Source: Lysobacteraceae bacterium
GTDB taxonomy: Bacteria; Pseudomonadota; Gammaproteobacteria; Nitrococcales; AK92
DNA: 64,000 bases
Direction of reading: 5' to 3'
Assembly (NCBI GenBank): GCA_012523465.1
Contig: JAAYIK010000003.1
Location: forward strand, 1 to 64,000
Under the pieces are notes generated by a model. That model ran no database searches and was not told the DNA's origin. It worked only from the letters and a program-made list of their open reading frames with translations. Positions 49,269-62,231 of the stretch are shown in pieces. Position 1 is the stretch's first letter; each line of letters begins with the position of its first letter. The translations under genes and the position numbers were made by a program.

Positions 49269-51872
49269 ATGAATACCGAATATCGCAAGCTCTTGCCGGG
49301 CACTCAGCTGGAGTACTACGACGCCCGCGCCGCGGTGGAGGAAATCCAGCCCGGCGCCTGGGACAAGCTGCCCTATACCGCCCGCGTGCACGCCGAAAAC
49401 ATCGTGCGCCGGGCCGAGCCGGCGATCGTCAGGGAGTGCCTGGAGCAGATCGTCTATCGCCGGCGCGATCGCGACTTCCCCTGGTATCCGGCGCGAGTGG
49501 TCTGCCATGACATTCTCGGGCAGACCGCGCTGGTCGACCTGGCCGGCCTGCGCGACGCCATTGCCGAGCGAGGCGGCGATCCGGCTAAGGTCAATCCGGT
49601 GGTGCCGGTGCAGCTGATCGTCGACCATTCGCTGGCGGTGGAGCACGCCGGCTACGACCCCGAGGCTTTCGAAAAGAACCGCGCCATCGAAGAGCGGCGC
49701 AACGAGGATCGCTTTCATTTCATTAACTGGTGCAAGAAGGCCTTCAAGAACGTCGACGTCATCCCGCCCGGTAACGGCATCATGCACCAGATCAACCTGG
49801 AGAAGATGTCGCCGGTCATCCAGGTGCAGGACGGCGTGGCCTTCCCCGACACCTGCGTCGGCACCGACAGCCACACGCCACATGTCAACGCGCTCGGCGT
49901 GATCGCTGTCGGCGTCGGCGGACTGGAGGCCGAGAACGTGATGCTGGGCCGGGCCTCCTGGATGCGGCTGCCGGAGATCGTCGGCGTCGAGCTGGCCGGC
50001 AAGCCCGGACCGGGCATCACCGCCACCGACATCGTGCTGGCGCTGACCGAGTTCCTGCGCAAGGAGCGGGTGGTGGGCGCCTATCTCGAGTTCTACGGCG
50101 AGGGCGCCGCCAGCCTGACGCTGGGCGACCGTGCCACCATCTCCAACATGGCTCCGGAGTACGGCGCCACCACCGGCATGTTCTACATTGATGAGCAGAC
50201 CATCGAGTATCTGAAGCTGACCGGTCGCGACGAGCAACAGGTCAGGCTAGTGGAAATCTACGCCAAGCAGGCCGGCCTGTGGGCGGACAGCCTCAAGAAC
50301 GCACACTACGAGCGGGTGCTCAAGTTCGACCTATCCTCCGTGGTGCGCAATGTCGCTGGCCCCAGCAACCCGCACCGCCGCGTCGCCACCACCGAGCTGG
50401 CCGAGCGTGGCATCGCCGGCCCCTGGGAAGAGGTGCCGGGGCAAATGCCGGACGGCGCCATCATCATTGCCGCCATCACCAGCTGCACCAACACCTCCAA
50501 CCCACGCAACGTCATCGCCGCGGGGCTTCTGGCGCGCAATGCCAATCGCCTGGGGCTGACCCGCAAGCCGTGGGTGAAGACCTCGCTAGCGCCGGGCTCG
50601 GTAGCGGTGAAGCTGTATCTGGAAGAAGCCGGCCTGCTGCCGGAGCTGGAAAGGCTCGGCTTCGGCATCGTCGGCTTCGCCTGCACTACCTGCAACGGCA
50701 TGTCCGGAGCGCTGGACCCCAAGATCCAGCAAGAGATCATCGCCCGCGACTTGTACACGGTGGCGGTGCTGTCCGGCAACCGCAACTTCGACGGCCGCAT
50801 CCACCCCTATGCCAAGCAGGCCTTCCTGGCCTCGCCGCCGCTGGTGGTCGCCTACGCCATCGCCGGCACCATTCGCTTCGACATCGAGCGCGACCCGCTG
50901 GGCCACGACGCCGCTGGCAAGCCGATCACCCTCAAGGACCTGTGGCCATCGGACGAGGAAATCGACACCATGGTCGCCAAGTTCGTAAAGCCGGAGCACT
51001 TCCGCAAGGTCTACGAGCCCATGTTCACCATCAGGGCCGAGCAGGGCGAGCAGGTGAGCCCGCTGTACGACTGGCGGCCCATGAGCACCTACATCCGCCG
51101 CCCACCCTACTGGGAGGGCGCCTTGGCCGGCGAGCGCACCCTCAAGGGCATGCGGCCCCTAGCCATCCTGGGCGACAACATCACCACCGACCACATCTCT
51201 CCCTCCAACGCCATCCTGCCGGATAGCGCGGCGGGCGAATACCTGGCCAAGATGGGCCTGCCGGAAGAGGACTTTAATACCTATGCCACGCACCGCGGCG
51301 ACCACCTCACCGCGCAGCGCGCCACCTTCGCCAATCCCAAGCTGCTGAACGAGATGGTGCGGGACGAGAAGGGCCAGATCATCCAGGGCTCGCTGGCGCG
51401 GGTGGAGCCGGACGGCAAGGTGATGCGGATGTGGGAGGCCATCGAGACCTACATGGAACGCAGGCAGCCGCTCATCATCATCGCCGGCGCCGACTACGGC
51501 CAGGGCTCGTCGCGCGACTGGGCCGCCAAGGGCGTGCGGCTGGCGGGTGTGGAAGCTATCGTCGCCGAAGGCTTCGAGCGCATCCACCGCACCAACCTGA
51601 TCGGCATGGGCGTGCTGCCGCTGCAGTTCATGCCCGGCACCAATCGCAAGACGCTGGAGCTGGACGGCACCGAGACCTACGACGTGATCGGCGAGCGCCG
51701 GCCCGGGGCCACGCTGACGCTGGTCATCAACCGGCGCAACGGCGAACGGGTGGAAGTGCCGGTCCTCTGCCGCCTGGACAGCGACGAGGAGGTCTCGATC
51801 TACGAAGCCGGCGGCGTGCTGCAGCGCTTCGCCCAGGACTTCCTGGAAGCGGAGGCGGCATCACGCGCCTAA
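49269..51872 (+). CDS. acnD: Fe/S-dependent 2-methylisocitrate dehydratase AcnD
   Basis: 867 residues of the aconitase superfamily, the AcnD length. Iron-sulfur ligands are in SCTNTSNPRN and GFACTTCNGMSG; VGTDSHTPH and GSSRDWAAKG are substrate-binding segments. AcnD dehydrates 2-methylcitrate to an isomer of 2-methylaconitate that requires PrpF. The adjacent prpF distinguishes it from housekeeping AcnA. GntR ends 91 nt upstream. Confidence 0.95.
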   Translation: MNTEYRKLLPGTQLEYYDARAAVEEIQPGAWDKLPYTARVHAENIVRRAEPAIVRECLEQIVYRRRDRDFPWYPARVVCHDILGQTALVDLAGLRDAIAERGGDPAKVNPVVPVQLIVDHSLAVEHAGYDPEAFEKNRAIEERRNEDRFHFINWCKKAFKNVDVIPPGNGIMHQINLEKMSPVIQVQDGVAFPDTCVGTDSHTPHVNALGVIAVGVGGLEAENVMLGRASWMRLPEIVGVELAGKPGPGITATDIVLALTEFLRKERVVGAYLEFYGEGAASLTLGDRATISNMAPEYGATTGMFYIDEQTIEYLKLTGRDEQQVRLVEIYAKQAGLWADSLKNAHYERVLKFDLSSVVRNVAGPSNPHRRVATTELAERGIAGPWEEVPGQMPDGAIIIAAITSCTNTSNPRNVIAAGLLARNANRLGLTRKPWVKTSLAPGSVAVKLYLEEAGLLPELERLGFGIVGFACTTCNGMSGALDPKIQQEIIARDLYTVAVLSGNRNFDGRIHPYAKQAFLASPPLVVAYAIAGTIRFDIERDPLGHDAAGKPITLKDLWPSDEEIDTMVAKFVKPEHFRKVYEPMFTIRAEQGEQVSPLYDWRPMSTYIRRPPYWEGALAGERTLKGMRPLAILGDNITTDHISPSNAILPDSAAGEYLAKMGLPEEDFNTYATHRGDHLTAQRATFANPKLLNEMVRDEKGQIIQGSLARVEPDGKVMRMWEAIETYMERRQPLIIIAGADYGQGSSRDWAAKGVRLAGVEAIVAEGFERIHRTNLIGMGVLPLQFMPGTNRKTLELDGTETYDVIGERRPGATLTLVINRRNGERVEVPVLCRLDSDEEVSIYEAGGVLQRFAQDFLEAEAASRA

Positions 51873-51991
51873 ACAGGCACGGCTGCGGCGCCGGTGGTGA
51901 GCCTTGCAGCCTGCCGCCGGCGCCGCACCGGGGACGCTGCGAGGCGCGAACAAGGCAAGCTCAATTAACATCAATGCCGAGCGAGTACACC

Positions 51992-53170
51992 ATGACGCAT
52001 TCCCCCCAGCTTCGCATCCCAGCCACCTACATGCGCGGCGGCACCAGCAAGGGCGTCTTTTTCCGCCTGCAGGACTTGCCAGAGCCGGCGCAGGTGCCGG
52101 GCCCCGCCCGCGATGCCTTGCTGCTGCGGGTCATCGGCAGCCCCGATCCTTACGGCAAGCAGATTGACGGCATGGGCGGCGGCTTCTCCAGTACCAGCAA
52201 GGTGGTCATCCTGTCCAAGAGTCAGCGGCCGGATCACGACGTCGATTATCTGTTCGGCCAGGTAGCCATTGATCAACCGGTCATCGACTGGAGCGGCAAT
52301 TGCGGCAACCTGACCGCCGCAGTCGGCGCCTTCGCCATCAACGCCGGCCTGGTCGAGCGCAGCCGCATCCCTGCCAACGGCCACTGCACCGTGCGCATCT
52401 GGCAGGCCAACATCGGCAAGACCATCATCGCCCACATTCCCATCCGCAACTGCGAGGTCCAGGAGACCGGCGATTTCGAGCTGGACGGTGTCACCTTCCC
52501 TGCCGCCGAAGTGAAGATCGAGTTCCTGGATCCGGCCGAGGACGCCGGCTCCATGTACCCCACCGGCAACGTGGTCGATGAGCTGGACGTGCCCGGCATC
52601 GGCAGGCTACCGGCCACACTGATCAATGCCGGCATCCCCACCATATTCGTCAACGCAGCCGACATCGGCTACAGCGGCACTGAGCTGCAGCCGGACATCA
52701 ACGAGGACGCCGAGGCGCTGGCGCGCTTCGAGACCATCCGCGCCCACGGAGCACTGCGCATGGGCCTGATCCAGGACCTGGCCGAAGCCGCCAGTCGGCA
52801 GCACACCCCCAAGATCGCCTTCGTCGCCCCTCCCAAGAGCTATACCGCTTCCAGCGGTAAGCAGGTACGGGCCGAGGACGTCGATCTGCTGGTGCGGGCG
52901 CTATCCATGGGCAGGCTGCATCACGCCATGATGGGCACCGCCGCGGTCGCTATCGCCGCCGCGGCCGCCACGCCAGGCACGCTGGTGAACCTCGCCGCCG
53001 GCGGCGGCGAGCGCACTTCGGTCTGCTTCGGCCATCCCAGCGGCACCCTGCGGGTTGGCGCCGAGGTGGCCCGCGGCGAGCACGGCTGGACCATCACCAA
53101 AGCCATCATGTCGCGCTCGGCGCGGGTGCTGATGGAAGGCTGGGTGCGGGTGCCGAACGTGCTGGGCTGA
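51992..53170 (+). CDS. prpF: 2-methylaconitate cis-trans isomerase PrpF
   Basis: 392 residues from MTHSPQLRIPATYMRGGTSK, matching the family N-terminus; an in-frame ATG 18 nt upstream is an alternative. Two-domain diaminopimelate-epimerase-like fold with MRGGTSKGVFF, SGNCGNLTAA and CFGHPSGTLRV. It isomerises the AcnD product to cis-2-methylaconitate. It is the last gene of gntR-acnD-prpF and is followed by a strong hairpin. Confidence 0.95.
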   Translation: MTHSPQLRIPATYMRGGTSKGVFFRLQDLPEPAQVPGPARDALLLRVIGSPDPYGKQIDGMGGGFSSTSKVVILSKSQRPDHDVDYLFGQVAIDQPVIDWSGNCGNLTAAVGAFAINAGLVERSRIPANGHCTVRIWQANIGKTIIAHIPIRNCEVQETGDFELDGVTFPAAEVKIEFLDPAEDAGSMYPTGNVVDELDVPGIGRLPATLINAGIPTIFVNAADIGYSGTELQPDINEDAEALARFETIRAHGALRMGLIQDLAEAASRQHTPKIAFVAPPKSYTASSGKQVRAEDVDLLVRALSMGRLHHAMMGTAAVAIAAAAATPGTLVNLAAGGGERTSVCFGHPSGTLRVGAEVARGEHGWTITKAIMSRSARVLMEGWVRVPNVLG

Positions 53171-53255
53171 CCGGCCCGCGTTCACCACTCCGCCGGCACG
53201 GGCAACTTCATGGGACATGCCGGCAACATAGGCGGGAAGTTTCATCCTTCAGCAA

Positions 53256-53284
53256 CGAAGGCGCAGCCGCAGGCTGCGCCTTCG
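53256..53284. terminator. Bidirectional terminator between prpF and prpC
   Basis: 13-bp perfect stem (53256-53268 with 53272-53284) and GCA loop between convergent genes; followed by TCTCGTTCG on the plus strand. Confidence 0.65.
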
Positions 53285-53341
53285 TCTCGTTCGCTGCTAT
53301 GATCGCCGCCAGGCCAGCCGGCCTGGTGGGTTGAAAGCGCG

Positions 53342-54472
53342 TCAGCCGCGCTGCTCGATCGGCACCACCTTGCGCAGGTCCGGGCCGATGTACTCGGCGC
53401 TGGGGCGGATGATGCGGTTATTGGCCCGCTGCTCCATCACGTGCGCCGCCCAGCCAGTCACCCGGCTCATCACGAAGATGGGCGTGAACAGCTTGGTGGG
53501 GATGCCCATGAAGTGGTAGGCGCTGGCGTGATAGAAGTCGGCATTCGGGAACAGCCGCTTCTCCCGCCACATGACCTGATCCACCCGCTCCGACACCGGG
53601 AACAGGGTCTTGTCGCCGACCTCCTCGGCCAGCTTCTTGGCCCAGCCCTTAATGATCTCGTTGCGGGGATCGGACTCGCGATAGATGGCGTGGCCGAAGC
53701 CCATGATCTTTTCCTTACGAGCCAGCATCTCCAGCACGCCGCGCTCGGCCTCGTCCGGATCGCTCCAGCGCTCCAGCATCTCCATGGCCGCCTCGTTGGC
53801 GCCGCCATGCAGCGGACCGCGCAGCGAGCCGATGGCACCGGTAATGCAGGAGTACATGTCGGACAGGGTGGAGGCGCACACCCGCGCGGTGAAGGTGGAG
53901 GCGTTAAATTCGTGCTCGGCGTAGAGGATGAGCGAGGTGTTCATCACCTTGGCATGCAGCTCGCTCGGCTCCTTGCCGTGCAGGCAGCGGAGGAAGTGCG
54001 CGCCGATACTGTCATCGTCGGTCTCGGTATCGATACGCACGCCGTCGTGGGAGTAGCGATACCAGTAGGTGATGATGGACGGGAACACTGCCAGCAGCCG
54101 GTCGGCGACGTCCTGCTGCTGAGAGAAGTCCTCCTCCGGCTCCAGGGTGCCAAGCACGGAGCAGCCGGTGCGCATGACGTCCATGGGATGCGCGCTCTTG
54201 GGAATCCGCTCCAGCACTTCCTTAAGCGGCTGCGGCAAGCCACGCCGGCTCTTAAGCTTTTGCAGGTAGGCATCCAGCTGCGCCTGGGTCGGCAGCTCGC
54301 CGTACAGCAGCAGATAGGCGACCTCCTCGAAACGGACGTTCTCGGCCAGGTCGCGGACGTCGTAGCCGCGGTAGGTCAGGCCGGTGCCTTCCTTGCCAAC
54401 CGTGCACAGAGCTGTCTGGCCGGCGGTCTGCCCACGCAGCCCGGCACCACCGAGTTTCTTGGCCTCAGCCAT
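53342..54472 (-). CDS. prpC: 2-methylcitrate synthase
   Basis: 376 residues of the citrate synthase family. It has the short-form start with AGLRGQTAGQTALCTVG and GTGLTYRGYDV, and the catalytic His/Asp segments GPLHGGANEAAM, GFGHAIYRESDPRN and FPNADFY. Condenses propionyl-CoA with oxaloacetate. The leading TAGQTALCTVG is typical of PrpC rather than TCA citrate synthase. It follows prpB by 21 nt in the acuI-prpB-prpC operon. Confidence 0.95.
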   Translation of the reverse strand: MAEAKKLGGAGLRGQTAGQTALCTVGKEGTGLTYRGYDVRDLAENVRFEEVAYLLLYGELPTQAQLDAYLQKLKSRRGLPQPLKEVLERIPKSAHPMDVMRTGCSVLGTLEPEEDFSQQQDVADRLLAVFPSIITYWYRYSHDGVRIDTETDDDSIGAHFLRCLHGKEPSELHAKVMNTSLILYAEHEFNASTFTARVCASTLSDMYSCITGAIGSLRGPLHGGANEAAMEMLERWSDPDEAERGVLEMLARKEKIMGFGHAIYRESDPRNEIIKGWAKKLAEEVGDKTLFPVSERVDQVMWREKRLFPNADFYHASAYHFMGIPTKLFTPIFVMSRVTGWAAHVMEQRANNRIIRPSAEYIGPDLRKVVPIEQRG

Positions 54473-54493
54473 TTCTCCAACTCCTCTCGTTGC

Positions 54494-55381
54494 TTAGCTT
54501 CGTTCTTTGGAAAAGAGTTCGTCCAGCTTCTGCTCGTAGCTGTGGTAGTCGAGCACTTCGTACAGTTCGGCCCGCGTCTGCATGCTGTCGAGCACGGCCT
54601 GCTGGGTGCCGTCGCGCCGGATGGCGCCATAGACCATCTCCGCCGCCCGGCTCATGGCGCGAAACGCCGACAGCGGGTAAAGCGCCATGGCGACGCCCGC
54701 CTCGCGCAACTCGTCGACGGTAAGCATCGGCGTCTGGCCGAATTCGGTGATGTTGGCCAGCACCGGCACCGGCACCGCCTTGGTGAAGGCAGCGAACTCT
54801 TCTTTGCTCTTCAGCGCCTCCGCGAAGATCATGTCGGCGCCGGCCTCAACATAGGCCAACGAGCGCTCGATGGCCCCCTCCAGCCCTTCCGATGCACGCG
54901 CATCGGTGCGCGCCATGATGCAGAAGCCAGGATCGAAGCGCGCATCCACCGCCGCCTTGATGCGATCCACCATCTCTTCCTTGCCGACCAGGGCCTTGCC
55001 GGGGCGGTGACCGCAACGCTTGGCCTGGACCTGGTCCTCGATGTGCACGCAGGCGACGCCGGCGCGAATCATTTCCTTGACAGTGCGGGCGATGTTGAAG
55101 GCCGTGCCCCAGCCGGTGTCCACGTCCACCAGCAGCGGCAGGTCGACGGCGCCCGTGATGCGGCGGGCGTCCTCGACCACGTCATTGAGCGTGGTGATGG
55201 CCAGGTCCGGCAGGCCGAAGGAAGCGTTGGCCACCCCGGCGCCGGAAAGATAAATGGCGCGGAAGCCGGCCCGCTGCGCCAGCAAGGCGGTATAGGCATT
55301 GATGGTGCCGACGATTTGCAGTGGCTTCTCGGCTTCCAGCGCGGCGCGGAAACGCGCGCCAGCGGATTCGATGGTTGCCAT
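54494..55381 (-). CDS. prpB: 2-methylisocitrate lyase
   Basis: 295 residues from [15 protein letters not shown]. The active-site loop KRCGHRPGK (Cys123) and Mg-binding region DVDTGWG are intact. Splits 2-methylisocitrate into pyruvate and succinate. It sits between acuI (23 nt) and prpC (21 nt); all three are probably one transcript. Confidence 0.96.
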   Translation of the reverse strand: MATIESAGARFRAALEAEKPLQIVGTINAYTALLAQRAGFRAIYLSGAGVANASFGLPDLAITTLNDVVEDARRITGAVDLPLLVDVDTGWGTAFNIARTVKEMIRAGVACVHIEDQVQAKRCGHRPGKALVGKEEMVDRIKAAVDARFDPGFCIMARTDARASEGLEGAIERSLAYVEAGADMIFAEALKSKEEFAAFTKAVPVPVLANITEFGQTPMLTVDELREAGVAMALYPLSAFRAMSRAAEMVYGAIRRDGTQQAVLDSMQTRAELYEVLDYHSYEQKLDELFSKERS

Positions 55382-55404
55382 AGGACCCTCTCTGGTAGTT
55401 GGGT

Positions 55405-56391
55405 TCAAAGCTTCACGATGTAGCGTCCGGTGACCTTGCGCGCCATGAGCTCCCGGCACGCCTCGGGCACATCGGCCAAAGCGATTTCCTGTCCTCCTAT
55501 GCGCTCCAGGTGGCGCGGCTTCAACTCCTGCGCCAGGCGCTGCCAGACGCGTTCGCGGATGTCGTGCGGGCAGAGCGGCGAGTCGATGCCGATGAGGCTC
55601 ACGCCGCGGATGATGAACGGCATCACCGTGGTTGTGAGCTGCACGCCGGCGGCCAGGCCGATGCTGGCAACGTTGCACCAGGGCTTGGTGCTGGCCAGGA
55701 TCCATGCCAGCACCTCGCCCCCCAGGCTGTCCACGGCTGCGCCCCAGCGCCCGCTTTCCAACGGCTTCTTGCCGAGCTCCAGCTGGTCGCTCAGCATGAC
55801 CTCGTCGGCGCCCAGCGACTTGAGGTAATCCGTCTGGTCGGCCTTGCCGGTGAGCGCGGTCACGCTGTAGCCGGCTTTGCTGAAGATGTCGATGGCCAGG
55901 CTGCCGACGCCACCGGTGGCGCCCGTCACCAGCACCGGCCCGGCGGCCGGATTGGTGCCGGCGCGTTCCAGCCGCTCCAACGCCAGCGCAGCGGTGAAGC
56001 CGGCGGTGCCGATTTGCATCGCTTCGCGTTCGCTCAGACCATCGGGGATGCGGATTAGCCAGTCGGCGTTGACGCGTACCAGCTCGCTGTAGCCGCCGTC
56101 ATGATGCTCACCGAGCCCGTAGCCGGTGACCAATACTCGCTCGCCTTCCTTATAGCGCTCATCGTCGGAATGGACGATGCGGCCGGCCACGTCGATGCCG
56201 GGCACCAGCGGATAGCGACGCACCACGCGCCCGGTGCCGGTGACGGCCATGGCGTCCTTGTAATTGATGCAGGAATAGCTGGCCTGAATGACCACGTTGC
56301 CGGGGGACAAATCGTCCAGCCCGAGCTCGTCCACGCGCGCGGCCACTCCCTCAGCCTCTTGATAGACACGCAGGGCCCTGAATCGGCTCAT
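55405..56391 (-). CDS. acuI: Acrylyl-CoA reductase (NADPH), AcuI/YhdH family
   Basis: 328 residues from the ATG at 56391, preceded by GAGGAGAGGAG. Zinc-independent medium-chain dehydrogenase/reductase: [15 protein letters not shown] at the N-terminus, the cofactor loop [12 protein letters not shown], and [18 protein letters not shown]. AcuI reduces acrylyl-CoA to propionyl-CoA. Being first in an operon with prpB and prpC strongly supports that role here over a generic quinone reductase. Confidence 0.88.
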   Translation of the reverse strand: MSRFRALRVYQEAEGVAARVDELGLDDLSPGNVVIQASYSCINYKDAMAVTGTGRVVRRYPLVPGIDVAGRIVHSDDERYKEGERVLVTGYGLGEHHDGGYSELVRVNADWLIRIPDGLSEREAMQIGTAGFTAALALERLERAGTNPAAGPVLVTGATGGVGSLAIDIFSKAGYSVTALTGKADQTDYLKSLGADEVMLSDQLELGKKPLESGRWGAAVDSLGGEVLAWILASTKPWCNVASIGLAAGVQLTTTVMPFIIRGVSLIGIDSPLCPHDIRERVWQRLAQELKPRHLERIGGQEIALADVPEACRELMARKVTGRYIVKL

Positions 56392-56511
56392 CGGTTGGCT
56401 CCTCTCCTCCATGGCCTTGGCCGTCCAGCGGAATCCGCACGGCCGCGGCTCTCGGTCCGAATGGACATCGAATGATTGTTCTCTCGGCTCCGGGCAGCGC
56501 CGGCCACCCAG

Positions 56512-56582
56512 AGCCGGGGCTACAGCCCCGGCTTGGAACGAAAAGGCCGCTCCCGGCAAGGCCGGGATCGGCCTTTATCGTT
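56512..56582 (-). terminator. Tandem hairpins terminating the sucA-sucB-lpd operon
   Basis: The hairpin at 56537-56582 pairs GGCCGxTCCCGGC-type arms and, on the minus strand, is followed by a T-run (CCTTTTCGTT). A second 10-bp hairpin lies at 56512-56533. They begin 18 nt past the lpd stop. Confidence 0.75.
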
Positions 56583-56599
56583 CACTGCCCCATGGCGCC

Positions 56600-59333
<2,734 letters not shown>

Positions 59334-59384
59334 CTACTCCTCGCTTTAGGACGGTTGGCCTGGTCCTGACGGCATTGGCTGTGA

Positions 59385-62231
59385 CTACTTTTCAGTATGG
59401 TCGAGGTCGAGCGCCTGGTCGACGAGACGCCGCTGCTGCTCGAAGTGCACCTTGGAGTACCCGACCGCGGGTGAAGCCGAGGCCTCGCGCCCCGCATAGT
59501 ACAGCGTCTGGTCCTCGCGCATGCAGCGCCGGAAGTGGTGCTGGCTGGAGTACCAAGCGCCCTGGTTCTTGGGCTCCTCCTGGCACCAGACCACCTGCTT
59601 GGCGTTGGCATAACGGCGCCGCAGCAACTGAGCCAGCTCCTTCTCTGGGAACGGATAGAGCTGCTCGATGCGGATGATCGCGATATTGTCGATCTCCCGC
59701 TTGCGCCGCTCCTCCAGCAGGTCGAAGTAGACCTTGCCGCTGCACAGGATGACGCGCTCGACGTTCTTCGGCTTGATGTCGTCGATCTCGTCGATCACCA
59801 GCTGGAAGCCGCCATCGGCAAGCTCGTCCAGCGTGGAGACCGACAGCTTGTGGCGCAGCAGACTCTTCGGCGTCATGACGATCAGCGGCTTGCGGTACGG
59901 CCGCAGCTGCTGGCGCCGGATCATGTGGAAGAACTGCGCCGGCGTGGACGGAATCACGACCTGGATGTTGTGCTCGGCGCACAGCTGCAGATAGCGCTCC
60001 AGCCGCGCCGACGAATGCTCCGGCCCCTGCCCTTCGTAGCCATGCGGCAGGTACATGGTCAGCCCGCACAGACGGCCCCACTTGGCCTCACCGGAGCTGA
60101 TGAACTGGTCGATCACAACCTGGGCGCCGTTGGCGAAGTCGCCGAACTGGGCTTCCCAGATCACCAACGTGTGCGGGTCGGAGCTGGCGAAGCCGTACTC
60201 GTAGCCCAGCACGGCCTCCTCCGATAGCACCGAGTCGATGATAAGGAAATCGTTGACGTCGGCGGTCAGACTCTTCAGCGGCACGTAGGTGCTGCCGTCG
60301 ATGGCGTTATGCAGCACCGCATGGCGATGGAAGAAGGTGCCGCGGCCCGAGTCCTGGCCCGAGATGCGGATCTTGTGGCCTTCCGCCAGCAGGGTGGCAT
60401 AGGCCATGGTCTCGGCAAAGCCCCAGTCCATGGGCAGCGCCCCGGCCGCCATCTTGCGCCGGCTCTCGTAGATGGTCGCCACCCGCGGATGCAGCTCGAA
60501 GCCCTCCGGCAGCTTCTGCAGCTTCTCTTGCAACTCGCGGATTCTGGCGATCGGCACGGCGGTATCGACCGGCTCGTCCCAGCGGGTGTCGAGGTAAGGC
60601 GTCCAGTCGACCCCGTATTGGTTGTGCATGCCTTCCAGCACACCGCGGGCGACGATCTGCCCCTTGTCCAGGGCCTCGCGATAACGCTCCACCAGACGTT
60701 CGGCGTCGCCGGCGCTGTAAATCCCCTCCCGTTCCAGCTTCTCGGCGTACAGCTCCCGCACCGGGCGATGGGAACGGATCTTGCGATACATGACCGGCTG
60801 CGTGGCCGCGGGCTCGTCAGCTTCGTTGTGGCCGTGGCGGCGATAGCAGACCAGGTCGATCACCACGTCCTTCTTGAAGCGCTGCCGGAAGTCCAGGGCC
60901 AGCTCGGTGACGAACAGCACCGCCTCGGGATCGTCGCCGTTCACGTGGAAGATCGGCGCCTGCACCATCTTGGCGACCTCGGTGCAGTAGAAGGTCGAAC
61001 GAGCGTCGAGCGGGTTGGAGGTGGTGAAGCCGATCTGGTTGTTAACGATGATGTGCACCGTGCCGCCGGTGTAGAAGCCGCGCGCCTGCGACAGCTGCAG
61101 GGTCTCCATCACCACGCCCTGGCCGGCGAAGGCCGCGTCGCCGTGGATCAGGATGGGCAGCACCTGCTCGCCCAGGTAGTCCTTGCGCCGCTGCATGCGG
61201 GCGCGGGCCGAGCCGACCACCACCGGGTTGACGATCTCCAGGTGGGACGGGTTGAACGCCAGCGCCAGGTGCACCGGTCCGCCCGGAGTCTGGATGTCGG
61301 ACGAATAGCCCATGTGGTACTTCACGTCGCCCGAGCGGAAGCGCGGGTTGGCGGTCTCCTCGAACTCGGCAAACAGCTCGGTCGGCGACTTGCCGAGGAT
61401 GTTGACCAGCACGTTCAGCCGGCCGCGATGCGCCATCCCCATGGCGATCTCCTTGATCCCCTGCGCGCCGGCGCGCTGGATCAGATGGTCCAGCATGGGG
61501 ATCAGCGCCTCGCCACCCTCCAGCGAGAAGCGCTTCTGGCCGACGTACTTGCTGTTGAGATAGCGCTCCAGCCCTTCGGCGGCGGTCAGCCGTTCCAGCA
61601 GCAGGATCTTCTGCTCGGCGGAGTAATTGAAGCGACCGCGGGTGCGCTCCAGGCGCTCCTGGATCCAGCGCTTCTCCACTGTGTCGGTGATGTGCATGTA
61701 CTCCGAGCCGATGGTGCCCGCGTACACGTCCTTCAGCAGCTGGATGATCTCGCGCAGCGGCAGCTGCTCATCGGTGAACAGCGAGCCGGTGTTGAAGGAG
61801 CGGTCCATGTCCGCTTCGGTCAGATTGTGGAAGGCCGGGTCCAGATCGGGCACTTCCGGCTTCTCGCGCAGATCCAGCGGATCCAGGTTGGCGGCCTGAT
61901 GGCCGCGGTAGCGATAGGCGTTGATCAGGCGCAGCACCGCCGCCTGCTTCTCAGCCGCTTCCCGCGACAGGCCAGGCTCGGACGTGACCAGCTGCAAGGG
62001 GGCGCGGAAACCGCCCATCCGCGCGCGGGCGGCGAATTCCTCCCGGATCGGGCCGTGGGGGATGTCTCGCATGGGCTGGCCATCGCCGGCTTCCAGCCCT
62101 TGGAAATACAGTCGCCAAGCCGTAGGAACCGAATCCGGATCCTGCAGGTAGTTTTCGTAAAGCTCCTCAAGAAAGGCCGCGTTGTTGCCGCTAAGGTAAG
62201 AGCTGCGTCGAAGCTGTTCAAAAACGCTCAT
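59385..62231 (-). CDS. sucA: 2-oxoglutarate dehydrogenase E1
   Basis: 948 residues, usual length. The N-terminus SSYLSGNNAAFLEELYENY is the E2-binding segment. Thiamine diphosphate motifs include HGDAAFAGQGVV, with RRHGHNEADEP in the active site. Decarboxylates 2-oxoglutarate and succinylates the E2 lipoyl group. First gene of sucA-sucB-lpd. A long non-coding leader lies upstream. Confidence 0.98.
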   Translation of the reverse strand: MSVFEQLRRSSYLSGNNAAFLEELYENYLQDPDSVPTAWRLYFQGLEAGDGQPMRDIPHGPIREEFAARARMGGFRAPLQLVTSEPGLSREAAEKQAAVLRLINAYRYRGHQAANLDPLDLREKPEVPDLDPAFHNLTEADMDRSFNTGSLFTDEQLPLREIIQLLKDVYAGTIGSEYMHITDTVEKRWIQERLERTRGRFNYSAEQKILLLERLTAAEGLERYLNSKYVGQKRFSLEGGEALIPMLDHLIQRAGAQGIKEIAMGMAHRGRLNVLVNILGKSPTELFAEFEETANPRFRSGDVKYHMGYSSDIQTPGGPVHLALAFNPSHLEIVNPVVVGSARARMQRRKDYLGEQVLPILIHGDAAFAGQGVVMETLQLSQARGFYTGGTVHIIVNNQIGFTTSNPLDARSTFYCTEVAKMVQAPIFHVNGDDPEAVLFVTELALDFRQRFKKDVVIDLVCYRRHGHNEADEPAATQPVMYRKIRSHRPVRELYAEKLEREGIYSAGDAERLVERYREALDKGQIVARGVLEGMHNQYGVDWTPYLDTRWDEPVDTAVPIARIRELQEKLQKLPEGFELHPRVATIYESRRKMAAGALPMDWGFAETMAYATLLAEGHKIRISGQDSGRGTFFHRHAVLHNAIDGSTYVPLKSLTADVNDFLIIDSVLSEEAVLGYEYGFASSDPHTLVIWEAQFGDFANGAQVVIDQFISSGEAKWGRLCGLTMYLPHGYEGQGPEHSSARLERYLQLCAEHNIQVVIPSTPAQFFHMIRRQQLRPYRKPLIVMTPKSLLRHKLSVSTLDELADGGFQLVIDEIDDIKPKNVERVILCSGKVYFDLLEERRKREIDNIAIIRIEQLYPFPEKELAQLLRRRYANAKQVVWCQEEPKNQGAWYSSQHHFRRCMREDQTLYYAGREASASPAVGYSKVHFEQQRRLVDQALDLDHTEK

